A stretch of 64,000 bases of DNA from Abyssisolibacter fermentans (GTDB lineage Bacteria; Bacillota; Clostridia; Tissierellales; MCWD3): positions 62,001 to 126,000 of the forward strand of contig NZ_LOHE01000074.1 of assembly GCF_001559865.1 (NCBI RefSeq), read 5' to 3'. A program made the position numbers and the translations under genes. Of this stretch, positions 17,975 through 26,042 are shown in pieces. Position 1 is the stretch's first letter. Each line of letters starts with the position of its first letter. A model generated the notes under the pieces. The model had not been told where the DNA came from. It saw nothing but the letters and a program-made list of their open reading frames with translations, and made no database searches.

Positions 17975-18220
17975 CTATAAAGCTTCAATAATAATTAAAT
18001 AATCTTACAATTAAAATTAGTCTATACTCAATGATTATTTTATAATAAAGTTATTTCTCTTTTTGTTTTAGCTCTTTAGTATGTGGTGAGGGAGCTATGC
18101 AGGAATCTTTCTCGTCTCGGTGGTGTACGTGTATTTTCTGATTAGAAGTGAAAGGAAAATACACGCGCACCAATGTTCCTTAGAAAGAAACCCTTCATGT
18201 CTCCTAGTAGCTTTATTGGT
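17975..18220 (+). repeat. Hairpin element HL-I, copy 3 (full-length subtype A)
   Basis: About 90 nt of 5' leader (CTATAA..., TTACAATTAAAATTAGTC, TATACT) is shared with the copies at 26105 and 60692. Then comes TTTTAGCTC and the hairpin. Outer arm GGAGCTATGCAGG pairs with CCTTCATGTCTCC; the conserved loop is AATCTTTCTC opposite GAAAGAAACC; the inner stem TGGTGT/GCACCA continues with GTGTATTTTC/GAAAATACAC. It ends CTCCTAGTAGCTTTATTGG. Here the apical loop has no R-IV insert. Confidence 0.8.
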
Positions 18221-18447
18221 TTTTATTATAGCTATTTTCTTTGGTCGTTTATTGTAAGGCTTTGTAAGAATAAAAATAAAGAAAGATATTTTATGATTTA
18301 TGAATATATGATAAAATTTATGATTTTATTATTTAAGTATGGTAAGAGGACTATTCAGGGTTTGCGTGATGGTATCGTAAACCTATTTATAGTTTTCTTG
18401 CCATTGAATATGAAAATAGAAAAACAGAATAAGGTGGTGATATATAA
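18221..18447. other. Spacer before the Dit-like gene
   Basis: AT-rich stretch without a convincing gene; an open frame crossing it begins inside the HL-I repeat and lacks a ribosome site. It supplies the GGTGGTGA ribosome site of the next gene. Confidence 0.35.
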
Positions 18448-19278
18448 ATGACCACAATGATTGGAATTGGGGTTTATGGTGATGGTGGGGTTTTTGACCC
18501 TGCTACTTCACATATATATAATATAGATGAAGTAAACATTACTAACGCTGTATTTGATGAAGTTGATTTGTTTGATGGGTTACAAAATATAGCTAATGAA
18601 AAAGGTAAATGGAATTCTAATACTAAATTTGTTGCTAAGTTTTTGGGTAATCTAGAAGCTGGCAATATATCTCTAGGTGAGGCTGAAATATCTGGGCTTA
18701 AGGTTAAGAGGAAAAGGAAGAAAACCTCTACTTATAAGGATTTAGCTACTGTTGATTATATACCTAACAGTATGATGACCTACTATGATTACTTTGCTGC
18801 AAGTAGTAAAGATTATGAATATGCTGTTGTTCCTATTGATAATGCTGGTATTGAGGGTGTTATAAGTACTATAGCTACTTCTCCTGATTTTGAGGGTTGG
18901 TGGCTTATTGATCCTGATAATCCTGAGGATGGTAGTTTTCATTTTTACTACAACCTTGAAGATGTGAGTATCTCTACTTATGAGGACAGGACTGAATTAA
19001 ATACCTTTGCTAAATATCCAAAAGTATATTATGGTCAAAAGCGTGCTAAGCATGGAAGTCTTTCTGGCTTATTTATTCCTGAAAAAGACAGTGTAGTCAA
19101 GCAGTATGAGAAATTAGAAAGTATTATCAGCAAGCATAAACCACTATTACTAAAAGACGGTGAAGGCAGATGCTATTATGTTGATGTGTCTGCTCCTAAT
19201 GAAGTTGCTGTTCAAAGACCTTCTGGAATATCTTCTTTTACTATAAATTGGGTGGAGGTTGATGAGTACAATGATTAA
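18448..19278 (+). CDS. Distal tail (Dit)-like / FN3-containing tail protein
   Basis: A 276-residue protein with an ATG start behind AAGGTGGTG. Residues about 60-140 resemble a fibronectin-III-like domain of siphophage baseplate proteins (EYAVVPIDNAGIEGV). The C-terminal half (YPKVYYGQKRAKHGSLSGLF, later SSFTINWVEVDEY) resembles the Dit-type galectin-like domain. It overlaps the next gene by about 17 nt. Dit normally forms the ring at the tube tip joining tube to Tal, and it normally follows the tape measure directly; here seven genes lie between. Confidence 0.6.
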   Translation: MTTMIGIGVYGDGGVFDPATSHIYNIDEVNITNAVFDEVDLFDGLQNIANEKGKWNSNTKFVAKFLGNLEAGNISLGEAEISGLKVKRKRKKTSTYKDLATVDYIPNSMMTYYDYFAASSKDYEYAVVPIDNAGIEGVISTIATSPDFEGWWLIDPDNPEDGSFHFYYNLEDVSISTYEDRTELNTFAKYPKVYYGQKRAKHGSLSGLFIPEKDSVVKQYEKLESIISKHKPLLLKDGEGRCYYVDVSAPNEVAVQRPSGISSFTINWVEVDEYND

Positions 19279-20443
19279 TGCAAGTGATGCTTTTAAACAA
19301 ACACTTCTCTCCCCTATTTCTGAGGTTTATGTTAAATTAGAACTTTTAGATAAAGATGAAAATGTAATAGATATTTTTACAGACCAGGTCAGCAGTGATT
19401 CGATTGGTGATATATCTGTAGACGGAAATAGAGATATAAGACGTATGTTTACTCTTACGCTTGATAACAGTGACGGTAAATTTACTTGGAATGAAAATGG
19501 TTTGATATGGATTGATAATAAGAAAATCAAGCTGTATATTGGTTTGAAAACTCCTTTGGGAATTGAATACATTCCTCAAGGAGTTTTTGTTATTACTCAA
19601 CCTGAGGCAGTTCACAAACCTCTTGAAAACTCTGTTACTATCAGTGGTCAAGACAAGTGGTATCTGCTCACAGGGAATTTTGGACGCTTCACTCATGAAA
19701 CTACTATTAAAAAAGGTACTAATATAAAAGAAGCTGTCAAAATTTTAGCTCAAGGTGGAGGTATTAACAAGATGATTCTTGAGGATACTGATATAACAGT
19801 TCCTTATGATATGACTTTTCAAATAGGTCAAAATAGAGGTACTGCTATCAAAGACCTTGCGGGTAAGGCTTATGTAGATGATGAATATTTTTATGATGTC
19901 TATTTTGATATTAACGGTTATCTAAGGTTTTCTAAATACAAAGACCCGTTACTTGAAGCTCCCTGCTGGACTTATAAAATAGATGACTCTACCCTATATG
20001 CAGGAAGTGTAAGAAAACTAGATGATACTAATTTGTTTAATCACATTCTTGTATTAGGAGGTTCTTCGCAAACTGCGGAGTTCAGAACTGAACTGGTTAT
20101 TGATGAAAAGCTCCCTGAGTGGGAAAGTAATCCTTATTCTATACAAAAAATCGGTAACAGATTTTATGCCTATAATAACGGTAATCCTGACAGTATGATT
20201 GACAGTCAGTCGCAGTGTGATGCTAGAGCTAAATTTGAACTCAATAAGCGTTTACAGTTCTCTGAAAAAGTCTCTTTAGATTTAGCTCCAAATTATTTAC
20301 ATCAAATAAATGATGTTATTGAGATTATTGATGATAAAAATGGCTGTTTAGGAAGTTATCAATTGGTACAGTTTTCTATACCTATCAGACCAAAAATCAT
20401 TACAGCTCAGGCAAATAAGATAAGAAAGGGGCTTACAAAATGA
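19262..20443 (+). CDS. Tal-like baseplate hub protein
   Basis: About 393 residues. Start is ATG at 19262 or 19271, both within the end of the Dit-like gene behind GGAGG. The first ~110 residues (EVYVKLELLDKDENVIDIF, then ISVDGNRDIRRMFTLTLDN) and the hub folds afterwards match the short Tal/gp44-type hub proteins of Gram-positive siphophages and PBSX-like particles. It lacks a C-terminal lytic or peptidase extension. Its stop overlaps the next start (AAATGA). Confidence 0.65.
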   Translation: MSTMINASDAFKQTLLSPISEVYVKLELLDKDENVIDIFTDQVSSDSIGDISVDGNRDIRRMFTLTLDNSDGKFTWNENGLIWIDNKKIKLYIGLKTPLGIEYIPQGVFVITQPEAVHKPLENSVTISGQDKWYLLTGNFGRFTHETTIKKGTNIKEAVKILAQGGGINKMILEDTDITVPYDMTFQIGQNRGTAIKDLAGKAYVDDEYFYDVYFDINGYLRFSKYKDPLLEAPCWTYKIDDSTLYAGSVRKLDDTNLFNHILVLGGSSQTAEFRTELVIDEKLPEWESNPYSIQKIGNRFYAYNNGNPDSMIDSQSQCDARAKFELNKRLQFSEKVSLDLAPNYLHQINDVIEIIDDKNGCLGSYQLVQFSIPIRPKIITAQANKIRKGLTK

Positions 20444-20715
20444 AGCAGGATGAATTTATAAACAAAATACAAAGCATTATAACTAACTTCTTAGAAAAAA
20501 GAGGTTTTTTTATTCATGAATGGCATTTAGGCAGAGTTGCCGCTGTAAACTCTGATAAAACTTTAGATGTTTACATTGACGGCAGTTCTACCTCTACCCC
20601 ATCAATACCTGCAAACTCCGACATAAATTTTTCTGTAAATGATTATGTATGGGTTCATTTTGTAAACAGAAATCCAAATAATCTTTTTGTTCCATATCAT
20701 AGATTCGTTAAGTAG
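20440..20715 (+). CDS. Small hub-associated OB-fold-like protein
   Basis: A 91-residue protein whose ATG overlaps the Tal-like stop by four bases. It begins with a helix. The rest has the OB-fold pattern of tail spike bases (GRVAAVNSDKTLDVYIDG, then NDYVWVHFVNRNPNN). It could plug the hub tip. Last gene of the continuous tail operon. Confidence 0.5.
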   Translation: MKQDEFINKIQSIITNFLEKRGFFIHEWHLGRVAAVNSDKTLDVYIDGSSTSTPSIPANSDINFSVNDYVWVHFVNRNPNNLFVPYHRFVK

Positions 20716-20753
20716 AAAGCAGAAACTTTATTTGGTGTAAGTTAAATTATATT

Positions 20754-21010
20754 GGGATGTTCCAAAATGAGTAAAGTTCAAGGCGTTGAAATTTTCGCGG
20801 ATATGAGCGTACTAGATGTAGCTCACTACTCACTTCGTTCCTAGGAATAAGTGATTCACAAGAAATCATAGATTTCTGTTCTCTACTCATGATTAGTCGC
20901 GAAAAAACTAATGAAACTCCTACTCATACTTCCTAGGAGTAAGCGACTCACTAGAAATCACAGATTTCTGTTCCCTGCTTAACGCAGAAATTTGCCATTT
21001 TAGGGCATCC
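20754..21010 (+). repeat. Foldback element HL-III, copy 2, with two nested R-IV repeats
   Basis: Outer arms GGGATGTTCCAAAATG and CATTTTAGGGCATCC are related to the HL-III copy at 13364. TTTCGCG and CGCGAAA pair inside. Two head-to-tail R-IV copies sit inside (20822-20890 and 20918-20980), sharing AATCATAGATTTCTGTTC or a close variant. It separates the tail operon from the holin gene. The 3' part TTAACGCAGAAATTTGCCAT recurs near 29107. Confidence 0.75.
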
Positions 21011-21044
21011 TTTTAGGTTAAATTAGAGGTAGGTGATATTAATA

Positions 21045-21569
21045 ATGAAAGAAATGCTGATTGAGATATTTAACTGTGCTGTTGACATAATACAGCTTTG
21101 TCTGAATAAAGGTATATGGTTATTAGGTACTATTTTGGGAATAGTTCTATCTGAAATAGGCTATCCCAAAGAAATTCTAATATTTATCGTTACTTTGATA
21201 GTATTTGATTTGATAAGTAAACAGTATTCTATTATCATGAAAAGTTACAAAAGATTTACTATAGCTTTATATTTTCAGGGTTGGAAGGACAAGCATTTGA
21301 CAAGCCGCTCTTTAAAAAACGGTATTTGTGTTAAGGTGCTGTTATATTTACCTGTGCTTTATACTGCAAATAAATGCTCTGTTTTACCCCAAATTGTATA
21401 CGGCTCTACTATATCTAATATACTTTATACTATTTTGGCACTGGTTGAATTAACAAGTATTTTAGAAAACTTTATAGATGCAGGTTTTACTAATTTGAAG
21501 CCTCTTTTAAAGTTTTTAAAAAATAAACAAAAAAAATTAATCAATGATAATAGTAAAAAAAATAGTTAG
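21045..21569 (+). CDS. Phage holin, toxin-secretion/lysis holin type
   Basis: The preferred start is ATG at 21045 (MKEMLIEIFNCAVD), giving 174 residues. Three to four hydrophobic segments are visible (GIWLLGTILGIVLSEIGYP, ILIFIVTLIVFDLI, ICVKVLLYLPVLYTA, NILYTILALVELTSIL). This fits the Phage_holin_4_1 family, which makes membrane holes for lysin exit. No lysin gene follows; the next genes are a defence-like pair. Confidence 0.75.
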   Translation: MKEMLIEIFNCAVDIIQLCLNKGIWLLGTILGIVLSEIGYPKEILIFIVTLIVFDLISKQYSIIMKSYKRFTIALYFQGWKDKHLTSRSLKNGICVKVLLYLPVLYTANKCSVLPQIVYGSTISNILYTILALVELTSILENFIDAGFTNLKPLLKFLKNKQKKLINDNSKKNS

Positions 21570-21756
21570 TTACAATATTTTAGCTAAAATCATATTTATA
21601 AATAGTTATTTTTTTAATAAATGTATATCAACTAATACTAAATCAAAAACTACAATTGATGGTAAAAAAATTACACCTAAATACTATCCATAAGTAATAA
21701 ATGTACTATTTATTTTGAATTTGGTGTATAATACTATTAAGAAAGGAGTGAATAAT

Positions 21757-22908
21757 ATGTTAACCAAATTAAGAATTAAAAATTATAAATCATTTAAAAA
21801 AAATACAATTATAGATTTTACGAAAACTAATTACAAGATCTTATCTAAAACTAATATACATGAAAATACATTAAAAGGCGGATTATTTATTGGAGCAAAT
21901 GCTTCAGGAAAAACAAATGTAATAAAGGCAATAAAAAAATTATTAGAACTACTATTTGCAGAAAAAATTACTAATATTGAAGCTGATAATTGCTTATTTT
22001 CTAAAGAAAGCAATATGATACTAGAGTATAGTTTTTTAATTAATCAAGCTGTTATTAAATATCATATTGAATATGATATAAAAAAAGAAATTCTTATCGA
22101 AAAACTATTTTTAGATGAAAAATTATTATTAAACAGAATTGGTACAAATGGAGAAACAATATTAACAGAAAATAAAGTTTTTAATGAATTAGATAATGAG
22201 TCACTGCTTTTAAGAGAAATTTATTTTAACACTAAATTTAGAGGTCATGATATATTAAAAGAATGGTTTGATTTTCTTTTAAATTCAGTTGTTATTGATG
22301 CTTATTATGGAGGTATCTTTTCTCCAGGTAAAAAAACATTGATAATAAATGACTTTTTAGAAGAACATGGTGTTAATAATATAAATGCTTTTTTTCAAAA
22401 ACTAAATTTTAAGCAAAAGATAGAATATTCAAATACAAGCAGTGGTAGTTTAATCACAATAAACTCAAATGATGAAAAAAGTGTTTTTTTTAAAAGAAAA
22501 GGAATAGGAGAACCTATACCATATCAATTAGAATCATTAGGAAATAAAAATTTATTGAATCTCTTACCTTCATTTTTTCATGTGATTAATAATAACGGAA
22601 TGTTAATCATAGATGAATTTAGCAGTGGATTTCATAATCAATTAGAAGAATTATTATTAAGATACTTTATGCAAAAATCTAAACAGTCACAGATATTCAT
22701 AGTCTCTCATTCAACAAATTTATTATCTAACTCATTATTAAGACCAGACCAGATTTATCTAATTGAATTTAAAGATATGAAAGGAAGTATTATTAAAAGA
22801 GCATCAGAAGAAAAACCAAGAGAAGCACAGAATATCGAGAAAATGTATTTAAGTGGAGTGTTTGGGGGGATACCAGCATATAATGATGAAGAACTTAACT
22901 ATAAATAA
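21757..22908 (+). CDS. AAA ATPase of AbiL/RloA or PARIS-AriA type
   Basis: Start at ATG 21757 behind AAAGGAG, 383 residues (MLTKLRIKNYKSFKK). The N-terminus has the SMC/OLD-like opening and a Walker A motif GANASGKTN near residue 50. Downstream, MLIIDEFSSGFHN gives Walker B, and IFIVSHSTNLLSN gives the final switch. This is the AAA_15/21 class that senses infection in AbiL, RloAB, OLD-like and PARIS systems. It is coupled to the TOPRIM-like gene by overlap. The pair sits between two holin genes, like a defence cargo. Confidence 0.75.
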   Translation: MLTKLRIKNYKSFKKNTIIDFTKTNYKILSKTNIHENTLKGGLFIGANASGKTNVIKAIKKLLELLFAEKITNIEADNCLFSKESNMILEYSFLINQAVIKYHIEYDIKKEILIEKLFLDEKLLLNRIGTNGETILTENKVFNELDNESLLLREIYFNTKFRGHDILKEWFDFLLNSVVIDAYYGGIFSPGKKTLIINDFLEEHGVNNINAFFQKLNFKQKIEYSNTSSGSLITINSNDEKSVFFKRKGIGEPIPYQLESLGNKNLLNLLPSFFHVINNNGMLIIDEFSSGFHNQLEELLLRYFMQKSKQSQIFIVSHSTNLLSNSLLRPDQIYLIEFKDMKGSIIKRASEEKPREAQNIEKMYLSGVFGGIPAYNDEELNYK

Positions 22909-23659
22909 AGAAAAAAATATAGGACAAGTATTGTTTATTGTAGAAGGATCAAAGACAGAATTTTATATTTTGCATAAAATATTTACTAAAATATTCAACT
23001 ATCAATTTGAAAGAATAACTAGATACAAACCATATAGAAAATATAATAATAAAGATAATCCATTATCTCGCATTTTAGTCATAAATACAGAGGAGTCAAA
23101 TATAAAATATATTGATGATAAAAATGAATATTTAAATGATTTATTCAAAGAATTAATAGATGAATATCATGTTAGAATTGATAATGCAGCTATATATTAT
23201 ATTTTCGATAGAGATAATCATTCAAATACAGATCCAGAATTTATTGATTCATTATTAAGAATTCTTAAAAACTCTCGAGATAATGACAACTATTATATGC
23301 AAGGACTGCTACTATTAAGCTATCCTTGTATAGAAAGCTTCACTCTTTCAAATTTTGATGACAATTCATATCTCTCAAGCTTTGAAAAAGGAGAAAAAGA
23401 TATTAAATTACATTTAAATATGAATGGAATAAATCAATGTAAAATCAATGAAACATCTTTGCTGAAAGCAGCACAGCAAATGGAATTTGCATTAGATAAA
23501 TTGGGAATTAAGGAGTATGATTTAGATGAATTTTTCCCAACAAATATTGATATATTTAATAAACAAGAAAACCTGTATAGTATTAATAAAAAATATAATA
23601 CATTAAGTCTTCTATGTATTGCTCTCTTAGATTTAGGTCTAATATCTGTTGAAGATTGA
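22883..23659 (+). CDS. RloB/AbiLii- or AriB-like TOPRIM-type effector
   Basis: Start at ATG 22883 or 22886, inside the end of the ATPase gene (23-26 nt overlap), about 258 residues. The segment VLFIVEGSKTEFYILHKIF matches the TOPRIM-like opening of RloB-family and DUF4435 proteins (conserved Glu), and YYIFDRDNHSNTD supplies a D-x-D-like acidic motif. In two-gene systems of this kind the ATPase restrains or activates a nuclease effector. RloB and AriB cannot be separated by eye. A hairpin terminator at 23724 closes the unit. Confidence 0.65.
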   Translation: MMKNLTINKEKNIGQVLFIVEGSKTEFYILHKIFTKIFNYQFERITRYKPYRKYNNKDNPLSRILVINTEESNIKYIDDKNEYLNDLFKELIDEYHVRIDNAAIYYIFDRDNHSNTDPEFIDSLLRILKNSRDNDNYYMQGLLLLSYPCIESFTLSNFDDNSYLSSFEKGEKDIKLHLNMNGINQCKINETSLLKAAQQMEFALDKLGIKEYDLDEFFPTNIDIFNKQENLYSINKKYNTLSLLCIALLDLGLISVED

Positions 23660-23723
23660 TACAAAACTATTTTTACAATAAAAAACATGAGCCTTTCATA
23701 TTGCAAACTTTTATTTCAAATTC

Positions 23724-23758
23724 GGTTCGTCTTATAAATAAGATGAGCCTTTTATTTT
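23724..23758 (+). terminator. Terminator of the defence pair
   Basis: GGTTCGTCTTAT pairs with ATAAGATGAGCC (two G-U pairs) around a two-base core, and TTTTATTTTG follows. It ends the AbiL/RloAB-like transcript about 65 nt after the stop. Confidence 0.7.
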
Positions 23759-23861
23759 GTAGAAAATAAACGCTGATAGCATGTTTGAAGATAATAAGCT
23801 TAAAAAATAAGTATAGGTAGTTGCAAAACTAAAATATAAAAAATGTGGATAACTTTTAATG

Positions 23862-24021
23862 TTTTAGCTCATAAGTTTTTGGTGAGGGGAACTATCTCAT
23901 AATCTTTGACGGTTCCGACAAGAGCTCGTTTCTTATGATTTAAGTGAAAGCGATGAAGAAACGAACTCTTGAAGTCACGCTTTCAAAGAAACATGAGATG
24001 GTTCCCTAGTAACTCTATTGG
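23862..24021 (+). repeat. Hairpin element HL-I, copy 4 (subtype B)
   Basis: Begins TTTTAGCTCATAAG and ends CCCTAGTAACTCTATTGG. The outer arm GGGAACTATCTCAT pairs with ATGAGATGGTTCCC, differing wholly from the subtype A arm yet well paired. The conserved loop is AATCTTTGA opposite TCAAAGAAAC. The inner stem AAGAGCTCGTTTCTT pairs with AAGAAACGAACTCTT. This is the cleanest copy for judging the fold. Confidence 0.8.
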
Positions 24022-24140
24022 TAGTTTTTACAACTAACATATGGGGGAAAATGAATTCTTCATAGCAAATAAACATTGAATTTATGCATAGTGTAGAGTT
24101 TTGCAATTAACTAAAAATAAGTAAATAGGAGGAGATAAGT

Positions 24141-24512
24141 ATGATTAATTGGGATATTATCATAGGAATTCTTATTGTTACAGCTCTGTTAATATTTTTA
24201 AAATACATTGTTCCGTATTTAAAAATGAACAAAATGGATTTTTATAGAGAAATCAAATTGGGATTAATGATATTTGGGTATACTTTTAAAGATGAAAAAA
24301 TCAAGGCTATTGCTGATATGACATATGAGGTTGTCAATGATTTACAAATATTATCTGACACACCTATAGAGAAGCAAAATGAAGCCGTCAGACAATTATC
24401 TGGAAAAATCATGGATGAATTTGGTGTAGGTATTGAACCAAAGGCTCTTGATTTAATTGTTCAAATAGCTGTTACTTTATTACCAACTAAAAACCCTATC
24501 GAAAGAATTTAA
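24141..24512 (+). CDS. LLH-type phage holin-like protein
   Basis: A 123-residue protein with an ATG start behind AGGAGG. One N-terminal membrane segment (IIIGILIVTALLIFLKYIV) is followed by an amphipathic helical domain. This matches the Phage_holin_LLH family, usually beside the lysin gene. Here no lysin is present on either side. It is the last recognisable phage gene of the island. Confidence 0.7.
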   Translation: MINWDIIIGILIVTALLIFLKYIVPYLKMNKMDFYREIKLGLMIFGYTFKDEKIKAIADMTYEVVNDLQILSDTPIEKQNEAVRQLSGKIMDEFGVGIEPKALDLIVQIAVTLLPTKNPIERI

Positions 24513-24687
24513 TCAAATTTTTTACATGAATATGAGTGCTTACGCCACGTTAATATTGATATCTATATACTATCTATTTATTTTATAACTATTTGGTATA
24601 TCTATAAGCTATTTTGTAATTCTTTAAAGATTTGATATAGTCAAACTTTGTAGGTTATTTAACTCACTACTTCTTTGATTCAGCGAT
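24513..24687. other. Spacer after the second holin
   Basis: AT-rich sequence, no gene seen; leads into three consecutive hairpin elements that fill the region to 25252. Confidence 0.35.
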
Positions 24688-24781
24688 GTAAGAGATTTTT
24701 CTAACTCGGAGAAGGGAGTATTTTTCGATTTTTATAAGGTTAAAATATACCCTTCCATGTCGTTTACGAAAAATCTCTTAC
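24688..24781 (+). repeat. Hairpin element HL-II, copy 1
   Basis: Outer stem GTAAGAGATTTTTC/GAAAAATCTCTTAC is perfect. An internal loop with TAACTCGGAG on one side and CCATGTCGTTTAC on the other follows, then an inner stem AAGGGAGTATTTT/AAAATATACCCTT. The copies at 34094 and 34487 keep ACTCGGAG and ATGTCGT but have different paired stems. Confidence 0.75.
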
Positions 24782-24865
24782 CCGCTTCTATGTATTTTGG
24801 AGAATTTTCTTTAGGAACAAGCTTTGTAGGACTTACAATGAAAATACTCATTTGTTTTCTTTATT

Positions 24866-25036
24866 CACTGGTATAGGATTTCTCTCTACACGTTATCATA
24901 TAGTTTTTTCAATATGTGTATCTTCTACAGCTCAGTAAAGAAATTGTTTCTTTTGATTTTATAAAAGCATTGAAGAAACAAGCTCTTAAAGTCGCTCTCC
25001 GAAGAAACCTTAGAGAAATCCTAGATACATATCGGT
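24866..25036 (+). repeat. Hairpin element HL-I, copy 5 (subtype C)
   Basis: Outer arm GGATTTCTCT pairs perfectly with AGAGAAATCC. The conserved loop reads ATCTTCTAC opposite GAAGAAACC, and the 3' strand carries TTAAAGTCGCTC. It contains the same extra ACAC/GTGT mini-hairpin as the copy at 8913. It ends CCTAGATACATATCGG. Confidence 0.7.
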
Positions 25037-25117
25037 AATAATCTTTTTTAGCTATTATTTAGGGTCAATATCAAATTTACAAAATAACAAACCCCAATAT
25101 CTGCTATTAAAACTATC

Positions 25118-25252
25118 CCAACCAATAAACTTACTAGGGCTCAATCTAAGGTTTCTTGGCAGGTGACTTTTAAGAAGTTTTTTTTCAGCTTTTATAAAGT
25201 TGAAATAATTGCTTTTTTCAGAAACAAGCAAAGATTCTCAAATTCGTACCCC
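25118..25252 (-). repeat. Hairpin element HL-I, copy 6 (subtype D)
   Basis: On the minus strand it shows GAATTTGAGAATCTTTGCT opposite CAAGAAACCTTAGATTGAGC, then CTTAAAAGTCACC, and ends CCCTAGTAAGTTTATTGGTT, the common HL-I edge. Its arms are related to the copies at 33870 and 34266. Confidence 0.7.
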
Positions 25253-25473
25253 ATTCCTACACTTTCAATATTTTACTTTTTCTTGACTTGTTTTAACTAA
25301 TAATTAATAATCGATATAATATTAATGTTATTTTTTTGAACAAATGCGTTATAATGAAAGTAATACTGTATTTTTGCTGATTACATTCAAATTTATTAAA
25401 CAGCTCGAAGCAAAAAATTTGAAGATATGAATTGTAATAGTTATGGAATAATAAAAATGAATGGGGATAAAAA

Positions 25474-25953
25474 ATGATAAAATTGTTTAATAAAATGAAA
25501 ATACTACAAATTATTATATTTGTATTGATAATTACTTTAATTTCATATTTATCAGTCACGAAATTTTATAATAAGAATTTAAATGACGAGCAAAAATATA
25601 TTACCCTTATTCAAAACTATTTTGACGGGATTAATAATGAAGACTATGAAAAATCATATAATTTACTTTTAAAAAATAAATTCACTAACTTTAAAGAAGT
25701 ATCTGATTATTGGAAAAATACTTATCATCATATTGAAATAATCTCAATAGACAAGCATGATGTTATTTCTAAGAATGAAAAAAAGCAATACATTTACAAA
25801 GTTAAGGTTAACTATTCAATCAAAGAAAATCCTAGTAAATATTCAACTATTGATAAATCAAATAAAACTGATATTATTTATGTAATAATAGAAACAGATG
25901 ATGACGGTACATTAAAAATAGCTAAATTTACACATATTTATATTAACGAATAA
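25474..25953 (+). CDS. Small exported protein, NTF2-like
   Basis: A 159-residue protein with an ATG start behind GGGGAT. Residues about 9-28 form a signal anchor (ILQIIIFVLIITLISYL). The remainder has an NTF2/DUF4829-like pattern: a helix pair (YITLIQNYFDGINNEDYEKS) followed by a curved sheet (YIYKVKVNYSI, IIYVIIETDDDG). Probably extracytoplasmic. No link to the tail module is visible; it may be cargo at the island end. Confidence 0.5.
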   Translation: MIKLFNKMKILQIIIFVLIITLISYLSVTKFYNKNLNDEQKYITLIQNYFDGINNEDYEKSYNLLLKNKFTNFKEVSDYWKNTYHHIEIISIDKHDVISKNEKKQYIYKVKVNYSIKENPSKYSTIDKSNKTDIIYVIIETDDDGTLKIAKFTHIYINE

Positions 25954-25977
25954 TAACTATAAAACTTTATATTCTTG

Positions 25978-26038
25978 ATATGCTCGCCTTAAGGCAGACA
26001 GTTAAAGTAATAAAACTGTTACCATAAAGGGAGCATAT
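25978..26038 (+). promoter_or_regulatory. Structured leader that hides a ribosome site
   Basis: ATATGCTC (25978-25985) pairs with GAGCATAT (26031-26038), enclosing two short stems (GCCTTAAGGC; ACAGT/ACTGT). This forms a three-way junction. The closing stem contains part of the GGGAG ribosome site used by an ATG at 26043, so it could control translation. I know no riboswitch class with this sequence. Confidence 0.4.
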
Positions 26039-26042
26039 TTTT

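Noticed and set aside
18173-18451. 92-codon open frame before the Dit-like gene
   Set aside because: Starts inside an HL-I element, has no ribosome site, and is composed of low-complexity AT-rich codons.
13364-21010. Diversity-generating retroelement acting on the fibre genes
   Set aside because: No reverse transcriptase and no template/variable repeat pair with adenine-specific differences were found.
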